DNA of 64,000 bases from a virus. The stretch spans positions 30,543 to 94,542 of IMG/VR virus record IMGVR_UViG_3300028569_000020. One strand, 5' to 3'. The notes under the pieces are model-generated. The model had not been told where the DNA came from. It saw nothing but the letters and a program-made list of their open reading frames with translations, and made no database searches. Positions 50,783 through 59,110 of this stretch are shown one piece after another. Position 1 is the first letter of the stretch. Each line of letters opens with the position of its first letter. The position numbers were made by a program, and so were the translations under genes.

Positions 50783-52158
50783 TGAGTGAAAGAATCGAAA
50801 CAACAATTCTGCGTAATCTTCTCTGCAACGAACCGTTTTATAGAAAGGTTGTTCCTTTTGTAAAACCAGATTACTTCAATGAGATACACGAAAAGATAAT
50901 TTACGAAGAGGTTTGGAATTTTGCGAATAACTATGAGATGCTACCAACAGCAGAAGTTCTTATTATTAATTTAGAAAGCAGGAAAGATTTAAATGAAGAA
51001 GTATATCAAAATGCTGTTAAGACGATTCAAGGTCTTACCAATGCTCCAGTCGAACACAACTGGTTGCTTGACACCACAGAAAAGTGGTGTAAAGACAGAG
51101 CCATCTATCTCGCACTCTTGGAGTCTATCAAAATCGCAGATGGAGGCGATAGCAAAGTTTCACCAGATGCGATCCCCGCCATACTCCAAGAGGCCCTGGC
51201 AGTATCTTTCGACGAACATGTAGGGCATGACTACGTACAAAATGCAGAAGAAAGATATGAATTTTATCATTTAAAAGAATCTAAAATACCTTTTGATTTA
51301 GAAAAATTTAATTCTATCACAAAGGGTGGTATTCCCAATAAAACATTAAACGTTGTGCTTGCTGGCACTGGTGTTGGTAAGTCATTGTTTATGTGCCATT
51401 GTGCTGCCAGTTGTTTACAACAAGGCAAAAATGTTTTATACATTACTCTTGAAATGGCAGAAGAAAAAATTGCTGAGCGGATTGATGCTAATCTGTTGAA
51501 TGTAAATATTAAAGATATTGGTGATATACCAGAAAGTATCTTTACTTCTCGTATTCGTGAAATTGGTAAGAAAACACAAGGCCGTCTTATCATTAAAGAA
51601 TATCCAACCGCTGCAGCTCATGCGGGTCATTTTAAAGGATTACTAAATGAATTGTCATTAAAGAAATCATTTAAACCTGATATTATTTTTATCGATTATT
51701 TAAACATCTGCTCTTCGTCTAGATACAAAGGCGCTATTGTAAACTCATACACATATGTCAAGGCGATTGCAGAAGAACTTAGAGGAATGGCAGTCGAACA
51801 CAACGTGCCCATTGTCACTGCCACACAAACCACTAGGAGTGGTTTTGGTAATAGCGATGTCGATCTCACTGATACCAGTGAATCTTTTGGCTTGCCAGCT
51901 ACTGCTGACTTTATGTTTGCTCTCATCTCTACAGAGGATCTGGAAAAAAATGGTCACATTTTAGTTAAACAATTAAAAAATCGTTATAACGATCCTACCT
52001 TCAATAAAAGATTTTTGATTGGAGTTGACAGATCCAAGATGAAGTTGTATAATGTAGATGTTGCTGATACATCTTCGATTATTATTGATGATGAAGAATA
52101 TGAAGAGCAACCAAAAGCAAAAAACAAATTTAGCAAGTTTACCGAATTTATTGTATGA
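50782..52158 (+). CDS. gp41: Replicative DNA helicase gp41
   Basis: 458 residues (T4 475). DnaB-type: N-terminal helical region, Walker A AGTGVGKS at 194-201, catalytic glutamate in LYITLEMAEEK, Walker B DIIFIDYLNIC, and the TQTTRSGFG sensor. It unwinds DNA 5'-3' and works with primase gp61 (gene at 59512, separated here from gp41). Overlaps mazG by ATGA. A higher-GC patch is seen near nt 51070-51230. Confidence 0.95.
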   Translation: MSERIETTILRNLLCNEPFYRKVVPFVKPDYFNEIHEKIIYEEVWNFANNYEMLPTAEVLIINLESRKDLNEEVYQNAVKTIQGLTNAPVEHNWLLDTTEKWCKDRAIYLALLESIKIADGGDSKVSPDAIPAILQEALAVSFDEHVGHDYVQNAEERYEFYHLKESKIPFDLEKFNSITKGGIPNKTLNVVLAGTGVGKSLFMCHCAASCLQQGKNVLYITLEMAEEKIAERIDANLLNVNIKDIGDIPESIFTSRIREIGKKTQGRLIIKEYPTAAAHAGHFKGLLNELSLKKSFKPDIIFIDYLNICSSSRYKGAIVNSYTYVKAIAEELRGMAVEHNVPIVTATQTTRSGFGNSDVDLTDTSESFGLPATADFMFALISTEDLEKNGHILVKQLKNRYNDPTFNKRFLIGVDRSKMKLYNVDVADTSSIIIDDEEYEEQPKAKNKFSKFTEFIV

Positions 52159-52565
52159 CAAAGCAAATCGATCTAGATAAGTATACTCAGTTTGTGGATA
52201 GCACTACAAGTTATCCATCTAAAAGCAACGAAGAAATGATTGCTCGTATACAGCAACTAAACGAACGCGATGTTCCTATTGCTCGTCTTATGACTGCTGC
52301 TGTGGGGATGTCTGCTGAAGCAGGAGAGTTTACTGAGATTATTAAGAAGTTAGTTTTTCAAGGTAAAGAATTGACAGAAGAAAATAGAATTCATTTACTT
52401 AAAGAATTAGGTGATGTGTATTGGTATTTCACTCAAGCGATGCTAGGACTGGAGGTTGATTTGAATGAAGTGGTATTAACGAATGTTACAAAACTTTCTG
52501 CACGATATCCTGATGGTGCTTTCGACGTATTCCGTTCGGAAAACCGTGCAGACGGAGACATTTGA
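52155..52565 (+). CDS. mazG: MazG-type nucleotide pyrophosphohydrolase
   Basis: 136 residues. Magnesium-binding E55-x2-E58 (SAEAGEFTEIIKK) and E84-x2-D87 (KELGDVYWYF), the MazG pattern; single-domain form as in cyanophages. It hydrolyses (d)NTPs to monophosphates and has been proposed to act on dNTPs or ppGpp. Last gene of the replisome run; promoter and terminator follow immediately. Confidence 0.92.
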   Translation: MTKQIDLDKYTQFVDSTTSYPSKSNEEMIARIQQLNERDVPIARLMTAAVGMSAEAGEFTEIIKKLVFQGKELTEENRIHLLKELGDVYWYFTQAMLGLEVDLNEVVLTNVTKLSARYPDGAFDVFRSENRADGDI

Positions 52566-52574
52566 TGCTATAAT
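52566..52574 (+). promoter_or_regulatory. Extended -10 promoter before the fusion gene
   Basis: TGCTATAAT (52566-52574) with GTGCAG 17 bp upstream (52546-52551) as a poor -35. Predicted start near 52581 lies inside the 5' part of the terminator hairpin that follows. Confidence 0.45.
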
Positions 52575-52575
52575 G

Positions 52576-52608
52576 GGGGTAACCTAAATAGAGGACAACC
52601 CCTTTTTT
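52576..52608 (+). terminator. Terminator spanning the promoter start
   Basis: GGGGT (52576-52580) / ACCCC (52598-52602) with an inner CCT/AGG (52583-52585 / 52592-52594), then six T (52603-52608). Ends mazG transcripts. Confidence 0.7.
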
Positions 52609-52613
52609 CGTAG

Positions 52614-54389
52614 ATGGCTCAACAGAATAAACACCTAGAGCACTTAGAAGACGAGTTAATCAATTTTGGTTATAGCGGATATGTAGCTTCTAAGGACCTC
52701 ATACAGAATTTCATTGACGAGCTTGGTGGCCGTCCTACTGGTCGTGTGACCGTTACCACCAAGTGGGATGGCGCCCCTGCTATTGTTTGTGGTATTGATC
52801 CAGAATCCAAACAGTTTTTTGTAGGCACCAAGTCAGTATTTAATAAGAAAGAACCGAAGGTAAACTTCACTGACGAAGATATTGAAAAAAATCATGGAGA
52901 GATACCTGACCTTGCTAAGAAGCTTAAGCAATGTTTAAAGTATTTTCCAGAGCTTAAAATAAAAGGAGTGATACAGGGAGACCTTCTTTTTACTGATGAA
53001 GATGTAGCAAGTAAAACTATTGATGGGGAGCGTTACCATACTGCTACGCCAAACACGCTAACCTATGCTTGGCCTGCTGATAGCAAGTTAGGTAAGGCAG
53101 TAAATTCTGCTAAGATTGGAGCAGTGTTTCATACTTATTATAGTGGAGCTGGTCCTATCAATAATATGAATGCTGGATTTGGCGTGAGTCAGTTAAACCT
53201 GAAATCCACTCGTCATGTGTTTTTAGCATCTGCTACGATGGATAACATCAGTGCTAACTCTGGATTAACTCCTGCTGAAGAGCGCACCTTAAAATCTGTT
53301 ATCTCTGTAGGAAATCGTAATGTTGATACTGCTAAACCTTTTCTTGAATTGGTAGCACAGGAAGCAACTAAGCAGTTTACGATAGGATATACGATGAAGC
53401 GGTTTACTAACAGCTACATCAAAGAAGGAAAGAAGATTAATAATGTTAATCGTTTTATGGAGGGATTTGAAAAGGCATTTAAAAAATCTCTCGTTGAAAA
53501 AGTAGATGATTTAAAGTCTGAAAAATCTAAGAATGAATACCGAGAAAAGCTAGCGAATGGTCTTCAATTACTTGGAGCAAATCAGCGGTCGTTTAAGGCA
53601 TTCATTGTTATCTACAATTCATTTACTAACGCTAAAAATCTTATTAACAATAAACTTGCTGGTCTGAGTGACACTAAAGTATTTCTGCGTAGTGGTGATA
53701 CTTTTGTAGTTACCAAACCAGAAGGATTTGTGGCGATTGTTGACGGTCAAGCAATTAAAATTGTTGATCGCTTGGAATTTTCTCGTGCTAACTTCACGCT
53801 GGAGAAGTCTTGGAAACCTCCTACTACTTCTGGTGCTAAGATTGCTGCGTTTACTTTTGGTCGTTTTAATCCTCCTACGACGGGACATGAGTTATTGATA
53901 AATAAAGTCAAGGAGTTTGCCGCTGGGAATGACTACTTTGTTTTTCCTAGTCATACTACTGACAAGAAAGGTAAGAATCCTTTGACCGCAGAGCAAAAAG
54001 TATATCTTATGAAAGAGATGTTTCCTTCTCATAAGGATAACATCATTTTAGATGAAGCTATTCGTGACGCTATCAAAGCTCTCAAGTGGCTTGAAGATAA
54101 AGGATATACCGATGCTATCTTTGTAGTTGGTTCTGATCGTGTGACCGCATTTCAATTTATCAAACAATATAATGGTAAAGATTACAATATGAATACTGTT
54201 GAGATTAGAAGTGCTGGTGAGCGTGATCCAGATGCCGATGATGTATCTGGTATGTCTGCAAGCAAGATGAGAAAGGCAATCGTTGAAGCAGATATGGTAA
54301 CTTTTGAGAGTGGATTGTCAAGCAGTGTTAAAAATAATAGTGAATTTAAGACGATGTATTATCAAGCAGTGTTGGGGGGAATGTCCTAA
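52614..54389 (+). CDS. Fusion of ligase-like nucleotidyltransferase and NMNAT-like nucleotidyltransferase (DUF6267-like N-terminus)
   Basis: 591 residues, two enzymes in one chain. Residues about 1-400 resemble the covalent nucleotidyltransferase fold of ATP ligases and capping enzymes: K50-W-D-G53 as motif I (TTKWDGAPAIV), VIQGDLLF (119-126) as motif III, PEGFVAIVDG (369-378) as IV and IKIVDRLEF (381-389) as V. Residues about 408-591 are a HIGH-type transferase: FGRFNPPTTGH (415-425), VVGSDRV and SASKMRKA (548-555), as in NMN adenylyltransferases. Substrates are unknown. It leads a co-transcribed cassette to 57059. Confidence 0.75.
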   Translation: MAQQNKHLEHLEDELINFGYSGYVASKDLIQNFIDELGGRPTGRVTVTTKWDGAPAIVCGIDPESKQFFVGTKSVFNKKEPKVNFTDEDIEKNHGEIPDLAKKLKQCLKYFPELKIKGVIQGDLLFTDEDVASKTIDGERYHTATPNTLTYAWPADSKLGKAVNSAKIGAVFHTYYSGAGPINNMNAGFGVSQLNLKSTRHVFLASATMDNISANSGLTPAEERTLKSVISVGNRNVDTAKPFLELVAQEATKQFTIGYTMKRFTNSYIKEGKKINNVNRFMEGFEKAFKKSLVEKVDDLKSEKSKNEYREKLANGLQLLGANQRSFKAFIVIYNSFTNAKNLINNKLAGLSDTKVFLRSGDTFVVTKPEGFVAIVDGQAIKIVDRLEFSRANFTLEKSWKPPTTSGAKIAAFTFGRFNPPTTGHELLINKVKEFAAGNDYFVFPSHTTDKKGKNPLTAEQKVYLMKEMFPSHKDNIILDEAIRDAIKALKWLEDKGYTDAIFVVGSDRVTAFQFIKQYNGKDYNMNTVEIRSAGERDPDADDVSGMSASKMRKAIVEADMVTFESGLSSSVKNNSEFKTMYYQAVLGGMS

Positions 54390-56161
54390 TGTCACAATTT
54401 AATTTAAGAAAAGAAACAAGAGATGTTTCTAATTTTATAGATATGGATATTGTAGCATTAAAGTTTAGGCGTATTCATGGAATGATTCGTGTAGCTGCTG
54501 CTAATGCATTCAATAGTCATTATGGAGAAGTAAAAGGATTTGAATATGAAATTGAAGGTGGTGACGGTATAACAGATTCCTCACCTATATTAGAAATTAA
54601 TAAAAAATTTGAAGGTGGCAGATCAACATCTTTGAAATATAAAATTACTTGTGATAATGGAATTCCAGAGTATTGTGATTTGTATTTTAGAACGCCGAGA
54701 GCAGATTTCATTAATCATATGATTTCCTTTATCAATAAAAGAAATGATTTGAAGAATGCAGTTGGTATTACAAACGTGGAATTGAAGACAGAAGATGGGG
54801 GCAAAAATCCTACTTTGTTTATTAAAATGTTACACAGCTATCCTGGATTGGATAAGAAAGGGAAAAAAGTTACCAAGTATTCAACTATCAATTTAAACTT
54901 TTCTCTTAAGTATGCTGGGAAAGATAATAATGCTAAGGCACTTGCCACACTTAAACCAAAGGATGTTGAACCTAAAATTGTTGATGTTTGGTTGACTCCA
55001 GAATTGTTGTATGATAATATAATATCTTATGTTGATGGCAATAAATTTCCATCACAAAGCAATTCATTAAAACAATCTTATAAGAATATTATTATTGATG
55101 CGTATACTAATAAATCTTTGAAAGATAAAGTTGGTATAGCGGCAGATTTATCTTCAGAATTTTTTGAAGTATTATCTGCATTGAAATTAAGTATGCTATT
55201 GAAAGCAAATGTCACAGAATTAAAACAAACACTTGGATTGTCAGATGATGAGACAGTCAAATCAATAGAAGTTAAAATACCAGCAGCAGCAAACGAAGCA
55301 TTGATAGATTATTTTGTTGCAGTGAATGGTAACAAGGAGCATCCATTGCGGATAAGCGTCAAATCAAAAGTGCGGGGATCTTCAACTTCTACAGTTAAAT
55401 TTACAACCGCTTTTGTAAATGAAAGAGAAGTATTACAATGGTTTAATAATATTAAATCAACAGTAACAAAAAATAAACAACTTGGTCAATATACCATTGC
55501 TTCATCTGCTTTGAATTATGATAAAAAGTATTCTGGTAGATTAACAATGTATCCTATCAAAGGATTGCTTCGTCTTTTAACTGGACCTAAATCATCTACA
55601 GTAAGACAAGATTTAAACAGAGTTTTAGATTTGAAAGGATTTACTATTTCTGATTTTATTGATTTACTTAAAAAGACAGATAAAAAAATGGGCACACTAA
55701 AAGTAAATTACGAACCATTTGATAATATTTTTTTAAAAGATTTAGATTTACTAACTAAAGTTAAAACATTACTGGCGCTTAACATTTATGATGAAGGGAG
55801 CAAGAAAAAAAAATTGATTGAATCAATATCATTATCGCAGAAAGAAGCTGCTAAAAAAAATAATGGCAAGTATCCTTTCGCTGTAAATAATTTAGCTTTA
55901 CTATGCGAAAGAGTGCTGGTAGAAACTTCAAAGAAAGACGGACAAACTAAATTAAATTTTTATAAAATGTTTTATGACCAAGTGCTTACAAAAAATCAAG
56001 TAGCATATGCTATGACAAGTAGAGACACTAAAGGTGACGTAGTAAAATTAGAATACTCATTTGTTAGTGCAGTTGACTTTGGTAAATATAAAAACTGGAT
56101 TGCACTAAGAAGTAAAAATTATGGCAACAATATGCAAGACGCACTAGGAATGGCAGTATGA
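54389..56161 (+). CDS. Large uncharacterised protein, possible nuclease fold
   Basis: 590 residues, not recognised. Begins MSQFNLRKETRDVSNFIDMD. It contains FFEVLSALKLS (258-268), then LIDYFVAVNG (305-314) and RISVKSKVRGSS (321-332). An E...D...(S)xK spacing like this recalls PD-(D/E)xK nucleases with the central acid replaced, but it is weak evidence. No membrane segment; Lys/Asn-rich; AT-rich. It overlaps the fusion gene by TAATG and the next gene by ATGA, so the three are produced together. Could also be a virion-packaged protein. Confidence 0.55.
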   Translation: MSQFNLRKETRDVSNFIDMDIVALKFRRIHGMIRVAAANAFNSHYGEVKGFEYEIEGGDGITDSSPILEINKKFEGGRSTSLKYKITCDNGIPEYCDLYFRTPRADFINHMISFINKRNDLKNAVGITNVELKTEDGGKNPTLFIKMLHSYPGLDKKGKKVTKYSTINLNFSLKYAGKDNNAKALATLKPKDVEPKIVDVWLTPELLYDNIISYVDGNKFPSQSNSLKQSYKNIIIDAYTNKSLKDKVGIAADLSSEFFEVLSALKLSMLLKANVTELKQTLGLSDDETVKSIEVKIPAAANEALIDYFVAVNGNKEHPLRISVKSKVRGSSTSTVKFTTAFVNEREVLQWFNNIKSTVTKNKQLGQYTIASSALNYDKKYSGRLTMYPIKGLLRLLTGPKSSTVRQDLNRVLDLKGFTISDFIDLLKKTDKKMGTLKVNYEPFDNIFLKDLDLLTKVKTLLALNIYDEGSKKKKLIESISLSQKEAAKKNNGKYPFAVNNLALLCERVLVETSKKDGQTKLNFYKMFYDQVLTKNQVAYAMTSRDTKGDVVKLEYSFVSAVDFGKYKNWIALRSKNYGNNMQDALGMAV

Positions 56162-56442
56162 AATCACTCAAAGAATTATTACAAATATCTAAACAGAAAG
56201 CATACATGCTCGGCAATATGTTTGCTGAAGGCGATATTATTAAAAACACAAACGGACAAGTAGGAAAGATTCATAGACGTGGAGTTAACTATGTTATTGC
56301 TGTCACTGAAGAAGGCGAGATGTTTAGAACTTGGGTGAAGGATATTAAAGAACATTGTGGGTGTGAAGAAAAAAAAGAAACTACAGCACAAGATACAATC
56401 AAGACATTTATAAATAAGAATAAAAGGCAGCCTAAAAAATGA
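56158..56442 (+). CDS. Small basic protein with KOW/SH3-like strand pair
   Basis: 94 residues. Central segment MFAEGDIIKNTNGQVGKIHR followed by RGVNYVIAVTEEGEMFRTWV has the beta pattern of a small barrel with a conserved G-x-V-G-K-I turn. Then HCGCEEKKE with two Cys, and a Lys-rich tail. A late-octamer match TATAAATA (56409-56416) lies in its 3' end before the next gene. Recurs in marine T4-like phages as a hypothetical; function unknown. Confidence 0.6.
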   Translation: MKSLKELLQISKQKAYMLGNMFAEGDIIKNTNGQVGKIHRRGVNYVIAVTEEGEMFRTWVKDIKEHCGCEEKKETTAQDTIKTFINKNKRQPKK

Positions 56443-57059
56443 AACCTCTTCACCACGATGATTACTCCAAAACATTAATGGAGAGAGCTATTGCTAATAT
56501 GACTGACATGTGGTCTTATGGCATAAACGAAGACGATAAAAAATGTTGCAATAAAACTGGTGCTGGTAGTTCATGCCCGATGCATGGAGATGCAGATTGC
56601 AATTCTTCTAAAAAAAATAGGAAAGAAGAATTTGAAATTTTAGAATATCATGAAATTGAAGTTGATGGGGAAACCATTATTATTGAAAAAACTAAAATGG
56701 ATGGCGTTGATGATAACGGATCTAAGACATGCTGGAAAGGATATAAGAAGCAAGGCACCAAAAGTAAAGGTGGTAAAGAAGTTAATAATTGTGTGAAATC
56801 TGGATACGAACCAGAAGGAGATACGATTGAAGAAAAGAAAGATATGCCTGGTGGTCAAGAGAAGATTGATGCTAACAAAAATGGTAAGGTAGACGCTCAT
56901 GACTTTGCAATTCTTCGCAATAAAAGAAGCAAAAAAACAGTAAAGGAAATGTGGGAGCTTGCTGTAGAAGCAAAAGCACAAATTGAAGTGATGCCCGAGT
57001 TAGATGATAAAGATCCAGCTAACGTAAAGAAGAAAGAAAAGAAAGAAAAAAGTTGTTAA
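56439..57059 (+). CDS. Cysteine-rich protein with EF-hand-like loop
   Basis: 206 residues. N-terminal cluster CCNKTGAGSSCPMHGDADC (five Cys, one His) suggests a metal site. Next is TCWKGYKKQGTKSKGGKEVN followed by NC, a motif I know from several cyanophage proteins. Residues DANKNGKVDAHDF fit an EF-hand or dockerin calcium loop (D-x-N-x-N-G-x-V-x3-D). The C-terminus is Lys/Glu-rich. Last gene of the 52.6-57.1 kb cassette. Function unknown; calcium binding is inferred from the loop. Confidence 0.65.
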   Translation: MKPLHHDDYSKTLMERAIANMTDMWSYGINEDDKKCCNKTGAGSSCPMHGDADCNSSKKNRKEEFEILEYHEIEVDGETIIIEKTKMDGVDDNGSKTCWKGYKKQGTKSKGGKEVNNCVKSGYEPEGDTIEEKKDMPGGQEKIDANKNGKVDAHDFAILRNKRSKKTVKEMWELAVEAKAQIEVMPELDDKDPANVKKKEKKEKSC

Positions 57060-57070
57060 GATATCGAAAT

Positions 57071-57078
57071 AATAAATA
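57071..57078 (+). promoter_or_regulatory. Late promoter octamer AATAAATA
   Basis: In the 49-base spacer, 30 bases before ATG 57109, followed by a CGGAG ribosome site. Confidence 0.55.
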
Positions 57079-57108
57079 GAATCGGTCCACCCCATAACGG
57101 AGATTATT

Positions 57109-57288
57109 ATGTCTATCGCAATCGCATGGTTAGTTGCTAATCAAGCACTTGTAGCAACTGTATTATTTGCAGTTTCTGAAGCACTTGGTGCGAATTCAAA
57201 AATCAAGGCAAACGGTATTCTTTCACTTCTTATTATTCAGGGTCAAAAACTTCTGAAAGATAAAGGCGCAAAAGATTTTACCCCTTGA
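57109..57288 (+). CDS. 59-residue hydrophobic protein
   Basis: Begins MSIAIAWLVANQALVATVLF and continues AVSEALGANSKIKANG, then LSLLIIQGQKLLK, ending KDKGAKDFTP. One long hydrophobic segment (about residues 3-25) and a second weaker one (about 37-46) with a Lys-rich tail would fit a small membrane protein. Late promoter plus ribosome site before, strong terminator after, so it is a single-gene transcript. Comparable short proteins occur in T4-like cyanophages. A holin-like role is possible only by shape and timing; no lysin gene is adjacent. Confidence 0.6.
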   Translation: MSIAIAWLVANQALVATVLFAVSEALGANSKIKANGILSLLIIQGQKLLKDKGAKDFTP

Positions 57289-57310
57289 TATTCGTCTAGC
57301 ATATATTGAG

Positions 57311-57335
57311 GGGATGCTTCGGCATCCCTTTTTTT
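57311..57335 (+). terminator. Terminator abutting a late promoter
   Basis: GGGATGC (57311-57317) / GCATCCC (57322-57328), TTCG tetraloop, seven T (57329-57335). The last T is the first base of the next octamer. Confidence 0.92.
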
Positions 57336-57342
57336 ATAAATA
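57335..57342 (+). promoter_or_regulatory. Late promoter octamer TATAAATA
   Basis: Exact octamer beginning in the terminator T-tract; AGGGAGA ribosome site precedes ATG 57379. Confidence 0.7.
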
Positions 57343-57378
57343 CTCTTAGATATAAGACCTACAACAGGGAGAGACATC

Positions 57379-57981
57379 ATGCCTCTATGGGGAAAAACAG
57401 ATAGCCAAAACGATAAACCAAAGTGGTATACCACTTTAGGAAGTATGGATACGGCAAACAGACAATTAATTTTTATAGATAATACAGAAGCTTCCTTAGA
57501 AGTTAATAGAGCAAGAGGATTTAATTCTCCTGGTTGGTGGTCATACTTTACAGTAGAGCAATCTGATGGTACTCTTCGTTATAGAGGACAAGAATGTTTA
57601 GTTGCTATTTCACAAACAGCAGCAAATGCTAGTGATCAAGCAGATGATGCTGTTGCTGCAGATTCTGCTCCAACACCAATTACAATTTCAGCACAACCTG
57701 CTAATGTTACTGGTGCTGCTACTCCATTCACAGGCACCTTTGCGGTTACTGCTGCTGGGCAAGCAACACTACAGTATCAGTGGCAGCGTCAAGCAGCAAG
57801 TGCTACAACTTGGACAAACATTACTAATGCTGGAGTATTCTCTACTGCTACTACTGACACACTCACCCTTACTGCTGCTAGCAAAGCAGTGTATGATGGT
57901 TATAAATTCCGTGTGAGAATTACTTCTGCTGGTGGAGCAGTTACTGTAATTTCTAATTCTGCTTCAATCACATATGCATAA
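57379..57981 (+). CDS. Virion protein with C-terminal Ig-like domain
   Basis: 200 residues. The N-terminus MPLWGKTDSQNDKPKWY is characteristic of a conserved marine T4-like structural protein. Residues about 105-200 form an Ig-like beta sandwich: ISAQPANVTGAATPFTGTFA, YQWQRQAASATTWTNI, then LTLTAASKAVYDGYKFRVRI. Such domains decorate heads and tails and may bind carbohydrate loosely. Own exact late promoter. The Ig half is more GC-rich and Ala/Thr-rich than the N-terminus, consistent with acquisition as a module. Confidence 0.75.
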   Translation: MPLWGKTDSQNDKPKWYTTLGSMDTANRQLIFIDNTEASLEVNRARGFNSPGWWSYFTVEQSDGTLRYRGQECLVAISQTAANASDQADDAVAADSAPTPITISAQPANVTGAATPFTGTFAVTAAGQATLQYQWQRQAASATTWTNITNAGVFSTATTDTLTLTAASKAVYDGYKFRVRITSAGGAVTVISNSASITYA

Positions 57982-57983
57982 TC

Positions 57984-58343
57984 ATGATTATCAATGAGTT
58001 GAATAAAGACACTTGGTTATTCTTTGCTATAAAAAATTATAATAATCCAACTTCGGTTACATATGATGATTTTGAAGAAGATTTAAAAAGATTCAAATAT
58101 ATTAAAAGATTACTTAAACGATATGAAATTGGTGGAGAGTTAAAAACTCATTTAATTTTAAATCATATAATTGTATTGTATAATATATTCAATGATGCGG
58201 CAACTCCATTACTATTTTATAAAATAGAATCTAAGTATTGGGAAATCGTTAAAGCGTTTATGGTTTACTTAGATAGACTACCCACAGAAATAAATACTAA
58301 TGATATAGATGAGCAATGTTTAAAGAACCTCAACCAAATTTAA
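57984..58343 (+). CDS. Conserved hypothetical helical protein
   Basis: 119 residues, largely helical (LKRFKYIKRLLKRYEIGGEL, HLILNHIIVLYNIFNDAATP), with an acidic C-terminus. Seen in the same context (after the Ig-like virion protein) in T4-like cyanophages, without a known role. Two bases after the upstream stop. Its 3' end contains AATAAATA (58289-58296) 20 bases before the next start. No metal or nucleotide motif. Confidence 0.65.
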   Translation: MIINELNKDTWLFFAIKNYNNPTSVTYDDFEEDLKRFKYIKRLLKRYEIGGELKTHLILNHIIVLYNIFNDAATPLLFYKIESKYWEIVKAFMVYLDRLPTEINTNDIDEQCLKNLNQI

Positions 58344-59098
58344 ATGAAATGAAAGCAGGTGATGGAAGTGGTCTTGCTTTACCACCGTCCTTTGTCTTTG
58401 TTAATACTAAAAAAAAGCGAGTCTACAAAAAAAATGATGATGTAAAAATTGATGGGCGTAAAAAAAATGCTCGAAAACTTGTTAGACGAATTTTAACCAA
58501 CCGCACAAAAAGGAACGGAAAAATGGCAGAAGAAATTACTAGTGTGATTAGTGAAGAAGGACAAACTTCTACTGAAAAAGCACAAAAGCAAATTAAACAA
58601 CAAAAGATTCTTAAGAGCAGACAAGAGCTTCAGAAGAAACGCAGTGATGCTAAAGCAAAAATGCAAGACAAGCAAGGAGAAATGGAAACTCTTGTTAAAG
58701 CACGTCTTACTGACTTTAGAAAAAAAGCAGCGGATAAACAGCAAGCAGCTACTAAACAAGTTACTTCACAAAAAAACTCTTATGATCCAAGTGGTAATGT
58801 TATTTCGGAATCAAATCCAAATGCCATTGCAACAGTAGGAGCAAACATTGATGTCTTTTCTCAAGCATATAAAATTGCTCAGGAAGGTAGTTCTTATGGC
58901 AGAAATCCAGAAGTTTCATTTGCTCAGGTAAGATTCCAAGATGGAAACTCAGCTCAGATTAGTTTCTTCGATGCTCAAAAAATTGTAGCTGCTTACGAAG
59001 GACTTAACGATGATAATAGAATTAAATTTTGTGCTTTGTTAAATATGAATCCAGAAACTTACAGTAATGCTCTTCAATTCGCACAGTACAACGTATAA
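58316..59098 (+). CDS. Basic coiled-coil protein, unknown (possible internal restart at 58523)
   Basis: 260 residues from ATG 58316. The N-terminal 70 residues are strongly basic (KKKRVYKKNDDVKIDGRKKN, ARKLVRRILTNRTKRNGK); a long Lys/Gln coiled coil follows (KAQKQIKQQKILKSRQELQK). The last 90 residues form a compact helical domain (PEVSFAQVRFQDGNSAQISF, NPETYSNALQFAQYNV). An internal ATG at 58523 (MAEEITSVI) after GGAACGG could start a shorter product. The basic N-terminus would suit nucleic-acid contact. Overlaps the upstream gene by 28 bases. Not recognised. Confidence 0.65.
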   Translation: MFKEPQPNLNEMKAGDGSGLALPPSFVFVNTKKKRVYKKNDDVKIDGRKKNARKLVRRILTNRTKRNGKMAEEITSVISEEGQTSTEKAQKQIKQQKILKSRQELQKKRSDAKAKMQDKQGEMETLVKARLTDFRKKAADKQQAATKQVTSQKNSYDPSGNVISESNPNAIATVGANIDVFSQAYKIAQEGSSYGRNPEVSFAQVRFQDGNSAQISFFDAQKIVAAYEGLNDDNRIKFCALLNMNPETYSNALQFAQYNV

Positions 59099-59110
59099 AC
59101 AAGAGGTAAC

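Noticed and set aside
34447-53903. GATAAATA octamers inside uvsW, gp62 and the 52614 gene
   Set aside because: Expected by chance in AT-rich coding DNA and not placed before a start codon.
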